Positions 4,816 through 11,370 of a stretch of DNA of 11,370 nt are shown here, piece after piece. Under the pieces are notes generated by a model. The model saw only the letters and a list, made by a program, of their open reading frames with translations. It was not told the origin of the DNA and did no database searches. The DNA is from an uncultured Lachnospiraceae bacterium. Its GTDB lineage: Bacteria > Bacillota > Clostridia > Lachnospirales > Lachnospiraceae. The translations under genes were made by a program, and so were the position numbers. The number at the start of each line of letters is the position of its first letter. Positions within the stretch are counted from its first letter, which is position 1. The stretch lies in contig CACZSB010000107.1 of assembly GCA_902783765.1 (NCBI GenBank), forward strand, positions 1 through 11,370, written 5' to 3'.

Positions 4816-6675
4816 TTATACCCGGCTCTTAGGCTTAAGCCTGGCATTCCTTAGGGCCTCATACTCTGCCCGGTGCAGCTGGGAAAGGGCGAATAGGTCC
4901 TCCTCGATCACCCGGTTGTTCTCCGGGCAGCCAGGCCCGCCTAAGAGCTTGTAGTAGCTTGTCCTCTTGGTCTTATGCTTCTGGCAGAAGATGGGCGGGT
5001 GATTTTGCATGATGATCACCTCAAACTGATCCCCCATGCTGATCAGCTCCGAGGGCATGGCCAGCTTCCGGCCCGTACTTCGGGTGCTTTCCGATCCGCC
5101 TCCGGCTTTTCCGGAGTTGTGGCTGTAATTCACATCCACTGTGGTGGTCTCCCCTAAAGCGGCGGAAATCTCCTTTAAGCCGTCCTCCTCCCGGGTACCC
5201 AGGTAAATGTGGGTGGCGCAGTTATTCAGCAGCGTCTTATCCTGGTTCTTAAAAATGGTGGCCAGCTGCTGGCGGCTCTGAGAGGTGATAAACAGATCCA
5301 TGTTGTAGGAGCGCACCGTACTGGCCCGCATGGGCAGGGTGTAGACCCGGCAGATGGAGGGCAGCTCATCCAAAAAGAGCTTTACATTTATGGGGAGCTT
5401 TCCCGCATGCTTCGTTTCCGCCACATAGTAGGCGGAGGCGAAAAGCTGCTCGATAAACAGGGCCGCGATCACCCGGAAGGGGGAGCCTATCTGATAATTA
5501 AGGTAAATAGCCGAAGGCTTTTCACAAAACTCATCCAGGGGGATCTCGTTTTTCATGGTCAGGGTCTGGATCTCCGGATAGCCGAAGATTCGGATCTTGG
5601 CTCCGGCGGTAAAAAGCACACTGGCGATGGTCTCCCGCATGGCCTTGGTCATGATAAACTCGAAATTGGAGGCGGAAAGATGCAAAGGGTCCGCATATTT
5701 CACCGCCTGCATGAGCTTATAGAGCTCGCAGTCCGGAGAGATCATGCCGCTTTTCCCATCTAACTGGATGCCCCTGATCAGCTCCGCCGTCCGCCAGAGG
5801 GCCCGGCTCTCCGGCTCTCCGTTTAAGGGATTGATCTTAAAATCGTATTGGTAAAACCAGCAGCAGCTAAGCAGCGCCTCAAAGGTCTCCTCCCAGATGG
5901 AGTCTCCCACGCCCCCTTCCTCATCCCGCACATTTTTCACAAAGGCCTGAGCCAGGGCGCCGATCTCCACATTTTTCCGCTCCTCATGGACATTATCCAA
6001 AGGCGAGTAGCAGTTGGAAAAGAAGGGATCTGCCAGGTTAAGAAGGTAGGTGGGAAGTCCCCGCTCCCGCACCATTTTGGAGGTGTCCCGGTACAGGGCC
6101 CCCTTCACATCCGTGGCGATAAAGCTGCCCTGGCCGGGGCCCTTACGGCTCTGGGCCTCAATGCCGGGGATGATAACGGAAAAGGTCTTGCCGGCACCGG
6201 ATAGGCCCTGCAGATATACATTTCCGTTTAAAAGCCCGGCTTTAAGGTTCAAATAGATCCTGTGGCCCAGGGGCTGATTATGCCCGGCCTGCCTGAAGGG
6301 CCTAAGCTCCCGGCCCCGGGCCCAGTGGGCGCTGCCATGCTCAACCCCTTCAAAGTTCCCCCTTCTGAAGAAAGCAAAGCTGAGCAGGGCCAGGAACAGA
6401 TCAACCAGGATCAGAGCCTGAAGGTGATCAAGAATAAAAGGCAGGGCCTCGGATAAGGGGCAAAGCCCCAGAGTGAAAAAGCTTCCCAGCCATCTCCCCA
6501 GCCTTAGCCAGAGCTTTTCAAAGGATAAGGCCCCTGCAGCCAGGTGGCTGTAGTAGGACCAGGCAGAAAGGAATACGAAGGGAGCCCAAAACAAAGGAGG
6601 AAGAATAAACAGGCTGAAAAAGCGTCCTGTCCTTCCCCGGCCGGAGATTAGATTTTTCGACTCGCTCCGGCTCAT
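4816..6675 (-). CDS. virD4: VirD4/TraG-type coupling protein (type IV secretion ATPase)
   Basis: A 619-residue membrane ATPase that would hand the relaxase-bound DNA to the transfer channel. Hydrophobic stretches at about residues 19-45 (FFSLFILPPLFWAPFVFLSA) and 86-103 (LILVDLFLALLSFAFF) form the N-terminal membrane anchor. GSAHWARGRELRP (114-126) precedes the motor domain, as in the family. Walker A is GLSGAGKT (157-164); Walker B is LFLDELPS (433-440); the conserved ITSQSRQQL (463-471) follows. Further VirD4/TraG landmarks are IATDVKGALY (186-195) and LFIEQLFASAYY. Length is normal for Gram-positive coupling proteins. Its ATG at 6675 overlaps the virB4 stop as ATGA, indicating tight translational coupling. 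The all-alpha domain region at about 225-420 is intact, and there is no sign of frameshift. The assignment is firm; only the exact subfamily is left open. Confidence 0.95.
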   Translation of the reverse strand: MSRSESKNLISGRGRTGRFFSLFILPPLFWAPFVFLSAWSYYSHLAAGALSFEKLWLRLGRWLGSFFTLGLCPLSEALPFILDHLQALILVDLFLALLSFAFFRRGNFEGVEHGSAHWARGRELRPFRQAGHNQPLGHRIYLNLKAGLLNGNVYLQGLSGAGKTFSVIIPGIEAQSRKGPGQGSFIATDVKGALYRDTSKMVRERGLPTYLLNLADPFFSNCYSPLDNVHEERKNVEIGALAQAFVKNVRDEEGGVGDSIWEETFEALLSCCWFYQYDFKINPLNGEPESRALWRTAELIRGIQLDGKSGMISPDCELYKLMQAVKYADPLHLSASNFEFIMTKAMRETIASVLFTAGAKIRIFGYPEIQTLTMKNEIPLDEFCEKPSAIYLNYQIGSPFRVIAALFIEQLFASAYYVAETKHAGKLPINVKLFLDELPSICRVYTLPMRASTVRSYNMDLFITSQSRQQLATIFKNQDKTLLNNCATHIYLGTREEDGLKEISAALGETTTVDVNYSHNSGKAGGGSESTRSTGRKLAMPSELISMGDQFEVIIMQNHPPIFCQKHKTKRTSYYKLLGGPGCPENNRVIEEDLFALSQLHRAEYEALRNARLKPKSRV

Positions 6676-9071
6676 GCCTGCTCCGCCCTTTCGTTGAAGT
6701 TGGTGCTGAAAAGCTCGTACATCCGGTTCTCCTCCCCGGCCTGGGCGCCGGGATAAAGAAGCTTTAAGCTCATGGGCTGGTTGTGGCAGCGCAGCACATA
6801 GGATCCCACCCCCGGCGCCGTTAAGGTCCGGCGCTGCTCCTCGTTAAATTCGTACAGGGTCTCCAGGGCTTTGATGTTCCGCTCGTCCAGCTCCGCCATG
6901 GCCACAAAGCGGGAGTTGGAAAGCATGGTGGATCCATCCTCCGTGGCAATGACCATGGATGGAAGCTGGGTGATGCCGGTGATAATAGCCCCGTACTTTC
7001 TCCACTCGGAATAAGCCCTGGAAAAGCGCTCGGCCGTGTAAGGGCTTCTGTCATAATTGAAATACCGGTGCATCTCGTCGCAGTACACCCAGCTATAAAT
7101 GCCCTCCGAGTAGTTTTCCATCACCATGTTTTCAATCCGGTCAAGAAGCACCAGCATGGCAGCGTCCCTAAGCTCCTGAGGCAGTTTCTTTACGGAAAAG
7201 ACCTGGAAGCGATCGCTTTCTCTTCCTTTGTTTTTGCCGTTAAAAAGCGTCACAGAGCCCTCCACATACATCCGCAGCACGGACAAAAGGGGATCGGCCC
7301 CCTTTATGTCCTTAAGATGCTCATACAGATTCTTAAGGACAGGGCTGCGGTGCTGGGTGAAGCTGGTCAAAACCGCCTCATCGATCATGCCCCGCTCCTC
7401 GGCGGATAAAGGCCCGCCCTTAAGCCGGCTGATAAAGGCGATCATGGCCTGGGACTTGTTTGCCACCGCCGCTTCCCGGCCCAGGAGCGTTTCCTGGGCC
7501 CGGGAGATCCACATGGGATCCAAACGGTCCCCGGAGTGGGCCTCCAGCCTGGTCACGGCCCCGCCTGTTGCCTGGGCTAAGGGAATATATTCATCCGCTG
7601 CATCGATAACGATGATCCTGTCTTTTGAGCAGAAGGGCTGGAACAGCACATTGCTCATTTCGTTCTTCACCCACATGCCCTTGCCGGATCCCGACAAGCC
7701 AAAGACAAAGCCCCCGGCGGATTTGTCCGTTTTCCGGTTAATGATGTTCATTTCCCCGTTGTGCTCGTTGTAGCCGTAGAAAAAGCCGTTTTTGTCAAAA
7801 TAGGATTCGTAGGAAAAGGGCGTGGCCACCGCCGCTTCCCCGGCCAGCATGGTCTGGAAGCGCTGCATCTCGTCCCGGCCGATGGGCAGGATGGAATTAA
7901 GGGCCGCCTTCAGCTCGATCCCCGTATGCACCGTGGCAAAGGAAAGGCTCTGGGCGCTGGCTATGGCCTTGGCCCGTGCGGTGTGCTTTATAAGCTCGTC
8001 CATGCTTTTGGCGTAGATCACCAGGTACAAGGTCTGCCGGATGCACTCCTCCCCGGAAAGAAGGTCGTTTTGCATGGCGTTAAGCTCCTCAATGTTCCGA
8101 AGAAGTCTTGGGGCCACATAGTCCCCGCCCTCCCGCTTATTCTTGGCCTTCTTTCCCTGGGCCTTGGCCTCTAAGTCCTGGAGCCTAAGATCCAGCTGCT
8201 TTAGAGCGTCATCCTTGCTGATGTGGTCGATATGCTTGACCACGGAGAAGGTGAGCTTATGATTTAAAAGATCATAAAGCAGGGTGTCCCTAATATCCGA
8301 GCCGTAGGAGCGCACGGACATGATCCGCATGAAATCGTCTCCCAGGCGGCAGTAGTCATAGGTGAATTTAAGCCCGTCCGGAGCCGTGATATCCCGCATG
8401 GAAAGCCCGTGCCGGTAAAGCCCCGCCAAAGGGGGCATGGAAAAGCTGAAAGGATGATAGGCGTGATAGATCTCCTGAACCACGCCCTCCCAGCTTAGAA
8501 GGCTAAGCTCCGACTGCATTTCCGCAAAGTGCCTGGTCAGGCTCCTGAAAAGGTCCAGCAGGCGGTTATAGGGCGTGGATCCATCCTCCGGCTCCTTAAC
8601 GGAGAGGATCAAGAGATATCTCTTTAAGGAGATATCGCCCCGGGCCTTCTGGCAAAAGCCGTCCTGCACCTTGAAAAACGCCTCCTCATAATCGTCCTTA
8701 AAACGATCCTTCCCGGCCACGGCTGCCTTATAGGCTGCGTAATCCACGGGCACATTGTAGATGATCTCCTGATAGTGCACATCCCGGGGGAGCTCCTGGA
8801 GAATGCGCCGGTAGGTCTCGTATTTGCGCTCCTTTTCCCTGTCCGTCCGGGAAAGATAGCCGCAGTTGGTAAAGCCCGCCACCAGGGCAAAGCTTCCGTC
8901 CTCCAGCTCGATCAGGCCGTTTTCATAGTATTCCTTAACCGGGATCACCATCTGAACGCTCTGCTCCAAAAGCTCCTTATTGACCGGGGCCGGGGCAGCC
9001 GCCTTCTTTTTATCCTTAGCCTTTTCAGGCTTCTTCTCCGCCTTTTTTAAGGGCTTCTTCTCCTTCTTCAT
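6672..9071 (-). CDS. virB4: VirB4-type conjugation ATPase
   Basis: A 799-residue cytoplasmic ATPase that would energise assembly and function of the transfer channel. The start is the ATG at 9071, nine bases after AAAAGGAGG; a TTG three codons earlier abuts the ribosome site and was rejected. The first 32 residues are extremely Lys-rich (MKKEKKPLKKAEKKPEK and on), a possible flexible or membrane-surface tail. The VirB4 N-terminal domain follows (about 40-400). Walker A is GLSGSGKG (458-465), with Gly where Ser/Thr is usual. An IIVIDAADEYIPL strand (486-498) follows. Walker B is WVYCDEMHRYF (661-671). The family sequence GAIITGITQLPSMV (694-707) and MLSNSRFVAM close the motor domain. It overlaps the PrgI-like gene by 47 bp upstream and virD4 by 4 bp downstream. 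The family is clear; the altered Walker A is discussed as a finding. Confidence 0.95.
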   Translation of the reverse strand: MKKEKKPLKKAEKKPEKAKDKKKAAAPAPVNKELLEQSVQMVIPVKEYYENGLIELEDGSFALVAGFTNCGYLSRTDREKERKYETYRRILQELPRDVHYQEIIYNVPVDYAAYKAAVAGKDRFKDDYEEAFFKVQDGFCQKARGDISLKRYLLILSVKEPEDGSTPYNRLLDLFRSLTRHFAEMQSELSLLSWEGVVQEIYHAYHPFSFSMPPLAGLYRHGLSMRDITAPDGLKFTYDYCRLGDDFMRIMSVRSYGSDIRDTLLYDLLNHKLTFSVVKHIDHISKDDALKQLDLRLQDLEAKAQGKKAKNKREGGDYVAPRLLRNIEELNAMQNDLLSGEECIRQTLYLVIYAKSMDELIKHTARAKAIASAQSLSFATVHTGIELKAALNSILPIGRDEMQRFQTMLAGEAAVATPFSYESYFDKNGFFYGYNEHNGEMNIINRKTDKSAGGFVFGLSGSGKGMWVKNEMSNVLFQPFCSKDRIIVIDAADEYIPLAQATGGAVTRLEAHSGDRLDPMWISRAQETLLGREAAVANKSQAMIAFISRLKGGPLSAEERGMIDEAVLTSFTQHRSPVLKNLYEHLKDIKGADPLLSVLRMYVEGSVTLFNGKNKGRESDRFQVFSVKKLPQELRDAAMLVLLDRIENMVMENYSEGIYSWVYCDEMHRYFNYDRSPYTAERFSRAYSEWRKYGAIITGITQLPSMVIATEDGSTMLSNSRFVAMAELDERNIKALETLYEFNEEQRRTLTAPGVGSYVLRCHNQPMSLKLLYPGAQAGEENRMYELFSTNFNERAEQA

Positions 9072-9408
9072 GTTTTCCAACCTCCTTTTCTATAATCAAA
9101 CGCTCCTCATCCGGGGCGTGGGCATAGCTTAACGATTGCTTGTTGGGGTGCCGCAAGAGATCGATGCTCTGCCTTATGTATTCCGGCGCCGGCTTCCCGT
9201 CGATGACCCCCACCCGGATCACAAAGCTGGTCATAAAGCCTAAAACTCCTAAGAATATCCCCGGTGTCACATCGAAAAAGATGACGCCGAAAAAGAAGAG
9301 AGGAAGGCCGATGAGCAGGCTCTTTCCGGCAGCGGTAAAGCTCTCCTTGTTAAAACCCACCCCCAGAGGGGAGGAATAAGTCACTATGCTGGTGAGTCGT
9401 TTTTTCAT
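9025..9408 (-). CDS. PrgI/VirB3-like inner-membrane channel protein
   Basis: A 127-residue protein with two close hydrophobic helices at about residues 31-45 (LLIGLPLFFFGVIFF) and 50-66 (GIFLGVLGFMTSFVIRV). The N-terminus is short and polar, and the C-terminal tail is charged and Glu/Lys-rich (from about 100). The size, the two-helix layout and the place directly before virB4 are those of the PrgI/VirB3 family, which sits in the membrane and contacts the VirB4 ATPase. The phrase GKPAPEYIRQSIDLL (70-84), after the second helix, resembles the region that follows it in PrgI-type proteins. The start is the ATG at 9408 with AAGGAT upstream, ten bases after the trbL-like stop. Its 3' end overlaps virB4 by 47 bp. 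Sequence recognition alone is moderate; context makes the call fairly safe. Confidence 0.8.
   Translation of the reverse strand: MKKRLTSIVTYSSPLGVGFNKESFTAAGKSLLIGLPLFFFGVIFFDVTPGIFLGVLGFMTSFVIRVGVIDGKPAPEYIRQSIDLLRHPNKQSLSYAHAPDEERLIIEKEVGKHEEGEEALKKGGEEA
9081..9089 (-). promoter_or_regulatory. Shine-Dalgarno of virB4, inside the PrgI-like gene
   Basis: AAAAGGAGG on the minus strand, nine bases before the virB4 ATG at 9071. It lies within the PrgI-like coding sequence and rules out the TTG at 9080, which would directly adjoin it. Confidence 0.75.
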
Positions 9409-9418
9409 GTTAAAATCC

Positions 9419-10543
9419 TTATCCTAAAAGCCGATCCAGCTTATTTCTCGCAAAGCCCACGCAGCTGATGCCGATCACCAGGCCGGAAAGCAGGATGCCC
9501 ACCTGATCCATCAGGGCAAAGGCGATGGTGGCATAGGCAAAGACCATGGGCGGCACCAGGGCGGTTTTGATAAACTCCTTAAGGAAATTTAAGGCGATGC
9601 GCCTGGTGCTTTCTCCTCCGGCGGCAAAGCCGAAAAACAGGGGGCTTACGCCGCAAAGCACCGCCATATAGGCGATATTCAAAATGAAGGTAAACTGAAT
9701 CAGGTAGAAGAAAATCAGCTTCCCGAAAAATCCGTCTATGGCCTGCAGATCCTGGATGACCCCAAAGATCCCCAAAAGGCCGCCTCCGACCGCCCTGGCC
9801 AGGGCTTCTTCCACCGCGGAAGCAAAATCAACGCCGGTCAGGGCGTCCGTGCCCAGAGAGCTTACGATCCGGGTGGTCAGGTTGTAGGACAGGCCTGTGA
9901 TATTCATGATGAGCTGGGGGCCGATGCTCATCACCGCCATGCCCACGATCAGCTGCACGGCTATGGTGGCGGCGGAGTTTCGGATCCCGAAATCCAGGCT
10001 CTTGTCAATGCCCGTGGCCCCCACACGGATGGCCCAGCAGATGATCAGGATCACCATGCCGATGGGCTCGAAGATATTAAAAAGGGATTGGATCCGGCCG
10101 GGCAGGGCGCCGTTCCAAAGGCTGTAGCCCCCGGTCACGATGATCTCCGGATCTCCGGAGGCGGTGAAGATCTTTCGGAAACGCTCCATAAAGCGCTCCG
10201 GCAGGCCGCCGAACCAGTCTCCGATGGCCTCCAGGCTTCCCCCGAACCAGCTGATGACATTCTCGAAAAAGCTTCCCACGCCCTCAAAGAAGCCGCCGAA
10301 CCAGTCCCCTATGCTTCCCAGCCATTCACCGATGCCTTCCACCCACTCCAGGGCTTCCTCAAAGCCGCCGGTCAGCCACTCCCACATTTCCTCCAGCCAG
10401 TCGAAGATCCCGGCGGTCACATAGGAAATACTGGCCGTCTGAACCGGAACAGGACGGCCGGGGGCCGGGCCCTGCCAAAAGGCAGAGCCCAAAAGCCCTA
10501 CAAGAAGGAGCAGAAGGATTAACTTTGCCGCCTTCTTTTTCAT
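9419..10543 (-). CDS. TrbL/VirB6-like polytopic channel protein with Trp-rich N-terminal segment
   Basis: A 374-residue membrane protein. It opens with a signal-peptide-like stretch (KKKAAKLILLLLLVGLLGSA, 2-21). A Trp/Gly/Glu-rich amphipathic region (about 46-116) with eight Trp residues and repeated WFGG units follows. The rest carries five or six hydrophobic helices: about 158-173, 190-215, 252-265 (weak), 275-308, 328-346 and 347-365. The helical C-terminal part, its place between a small pilin-like protein and a PrgI-like protein, and its length fit the TrbL/VirB6 group, which forms the inner-membrane part of the channel. A small Gly-rich motif (GLLGIFGVIQDL) and a long hydrophobic hairpin around LIFFYLIQFTFILNIAYMAV are typical of this group. 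The start is the ATG at 10543, one base after the stop of the small gene upstream, with only a weak ribosome site, so coupling is likely. The Trp-rich segment is not something I expect of the family. Confidence 0.75.
   Translation of the reverse strand: MKKKAAKLILLLLLVGLLGSAFWQGPAPGRPVPVQTASISYVTAGIFDWLEEMWEWLTGGFEEALEWVEGIGEWLGSIGDWFGGFFEGVGSFFENVISWFGGSLEAIGDWFGGLPERFMERFRKIFTASGDPEIIVTGGYSLWNGALPGRIQSLFNIFEPIGMVILIICWAIRVGATGIDKSLDFGIRNSAATIAVQLIVGMAVMSIGPQLIMNITGLSYNLTTRIVSSLGTDALTGVDFASAVEEALARAVGGGLLGIFGVIQDLQAIDGFFGKLIFFYLIQFTFILNIAYMAVLCGVSPLFFGFAAGGESTRRIALNFLKEFIKTALVPPMVFAYATIAFALMDQVGILLSGLVIGISCVGFARNKLDRLLG
10196..10408 (-). repeat. Degenerate repeats coding the Trp/Gly-rich WFGG segment of the TrbL-like protein
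   Basis: The minus strand codes repeated units such as WLGSIGDWFGG, NVISWFGG and EAIGDWFGG. At DNA level, the plus-strand 15-mer GCCGCCGAACCAGTC occurs exactly at 10205-10219 and 10292-10306, each followed by a similar continuation, and a weaker copy (CCCGAACCAG) begins near 10241. This points to expansion by internal duplication with later drift. Confidence 0.65.
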
Positions 10544-10544
10544 C

Positions 10545-10805
10545 TCAGATCACCAAAGCGGCTACGCCCTCAATGACCCCGCCGATCACCAGGCCCCAGA
10601 TGATGGTGGTGATGCCGTCAGACTTTTCCTTGGGGTCTCCGGACTGCTGGCCGTCTAAGACCTTCCGGCCTCCGTTGATCAGGCAGCTCACCACCAGGAC
10701 CGCCACCACCGCATGGATGATGGTATGCACGATGGCATTGGCGTCAAAGGCTTTTAAGGTAAAATCCGCCAGAATCATCTGCATTAAGGGAATGAGTTTA
10801 GTCAT
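10545..10805 (-). CDS. Small two-helix pilin-like or Maff2/TrbC-like membrane protein
   Basis: An 86-residue protein with two hydrophobic helices: about 26-45 (VHTIIHAVVAVLVVSCLINGG) is the first, and about 66-85 (TTIIWGLVIGGVIEGVAALV) the second. A short charged loop, DGQQSGDPKEKSDGI (51-65), separates them. This layout, with a Gly/Asp/Lys loop between two helices, is that of VirB2/TrbC-type pilins and of the small Maff2-like proteins found beside TrbL-type genes in Clostridia conjugative elements. There is no obvious cleaved signal peptide; the N-terminal 25 residues are only weakly hydrophobic. The ATG at 10805 has AAGGAGG upstream and overlaps the stop of the VaFE gene by 8 bp. Its stop is one base from the next start. 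It probably forms or caps the transfer channel or pilus in the membrane; the exact family is not certain. Confidence 0.72.
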   Translation of the reverse strand: MTKLIPLMQMILADFTLKAFDANAIVHTIIHAVVAVLVVSCLINGGRKVLDGQQSGDPKEKSDGITTIIWGLVIGGVIEGVAALVI

Positions 10806-11370
10806 GGCTTTCTTCCTCCTTCTTTGTTTTGGCTATGATGAGGGCTGCGCCGATTCCTGCCAAAGTAAGGCAGGCAGCGGGCAGCACCAGGTTCATATGG
10901 TCTCCCATGTTGGGTGCATCCGGCACGGTGAAGGTCACCTGCTGATTCTTATCCTGAAGCTCCTCATGGGCTGCGATCACCGTATCGCCCTTTTTAAGCT
11001 TTTCAAAGACCACCAGGGTCTTTCCCTTAAGGGCCGAGGCGTCAAAGCTGTAGGAAAGCTCTACAAAGCCCTCAGCCTTCTCGGGAGTAAAGCTTAAAGT
11101 GGCGGTAACTTCCTTCCCATCAATCAGCAGCGCCTTTCCGGTGGAAAGATCCATCAGGATGCCGGAAACCGTGTATTCCTGGCCAGGCATAAGGCCGCTG
11201 TAGCTGACACGGTCAATGACCGTGACCTTCTCCGCGGGCTTTATGCTCTTGGCACCGTTCTTAAAGCTGGCGGTGGTGGCAATGGCGGGGATATAGACCG
11301 TCTGATCCTCGTCCTCGATCTCTGCGTGTACGGCCACTTCCCGGCCTTCCTGGAGCAGGCTTTCAAAGAC
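10798..11370 (-). CDS. VaFE-repeat surface protein, C-terminal part (cut by window edge)
   Basis: The final 191 residues of a larger surface protein whose start lies beyond 11370; an apparent internal GTG start near 11337 is just the open frame continuing. The window begins inside one repeat (VFESLLQEGREVAVHAEIED, 1-20, then DEDQTV). It then holds one full repeat: VTVIDRVSYSGLMPGQEYTV (48-67), a strand region, LVVFEKLKKGDTVIAAHEEL (119-138) and the ending DKNQQVTFTVP. This VFE...H...D..Q pattern marks VaFE repeats, which build rod-like extracellular stalks in Gram-positive surface proteins. The anchor is a single hydrophobic helix (about 160-180) and a KTKKEEE tail. The expected sorting motif before it reads PNMGD, without the Thr of LPxTG or PxTGD. 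A cell-surface adhesin or mating-contact role is inferred from location at the head of the transfer operon. Confidence 0.85.
   Translation of the reverse strand, partial: VFESLLQEGREVAVHAEIEDEDQTVYIPAIATTASFKNGAKSIKPAEKVTVIDRVSYSGLMPGQEYTVSGILMDLSTGKALLIDGKEVTATLSFTPEKAEGFVELSYSFDASALKGKTLVVFEKLKKGDTVIAAHEELQDKNQQVTFTVPDAPNMGDHMNLVLPAACLTLAGIGAALIIAKTKKEEESHD

Noticed and set aside
5209..5763. Long open frame on the plus strand inside virD4.
   Set aside because: It lies antisense to a complete coupling protein, has no ribosome site and no recognisable motif; such frames are expected opposite GC-rich genes. The same holds for the other long plus-strand frames across the window.

Overview
The window is a solid block of conjugation and mobilisation genes, all read from the minus strand. 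It looks like the core of an integrative conjugative element (or large conjugative plasmid) of a Gram-positive bacterium. A Clostridia host (Bacillota, perhaps a gut Lachnospiraceae-like organism) is inferred from strong AGGAGG ribosome sites, a VaFE-repeat surface protein, a PrgI-family/VirB4/VirD4 transfer module and moderately GC-rich coding sequence. No integrase, attachment site, cargo gene, IS element, CRISPR array or rRNA is visible, and both ends cut through genes.

Reading in the direction of transcription (high to low coordinates), the order is: the C-terminal end of a VaFE-repeat surface protein (11370-10798); a small two-helix pilin-like membrane protein (10805-10545); a TrbL/VirB6-like polytopic channel protein with an unusual Trp-rich N-terminal segment (10543-9419); a PrgI/VirB3-like protein (9408-9025); the VirB4 ATPase (9071-6672); the VirD4/TraG coupling protein (6675-4816); a tRNA-like element filling the only sizeable gap (4809-4722); an unrecognised 199-aa protein (4693-4094); an SSB (4161-3736); a 501-aa protein that I read as a MuF-C-like plus ArdC-N-like polyvalent protein (3701-2196); a two-winged-helix DNA-binding protein (2185-1496); a MobC-like protein made of two tandem units (1429-458); and the N-terminal 157 residues of a MobP/VirD2-type relaxase (471-1).

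The genes are packed as an operon: start and stop codons overlap (ATGA at virB4/virD4), several genes overlap by 8-68 bp, and most starts have a clear Shine-Dalgarno. In the inferred scheme, MobC and the relaxase nick and carry the DNA, VirD4 delivers it to a VirB4-powered channel (TrbL, PrgI, pilin), the VaFE protein decorates the surface, and SSB and the 501-aa protein would handle single-stranded DNA or act early in the recipient.

The points most worth a second look are the tRNA-like element inside the operon, the MuF-C/ArdC-like fusion, the internally duplicated MobC, the VirB4 Walker A box lacking its Ser/Thr, and the Trp-rich repeats of the TrbL-like protein. Family assignments were made by eye from sequence motifs; no database search was run.
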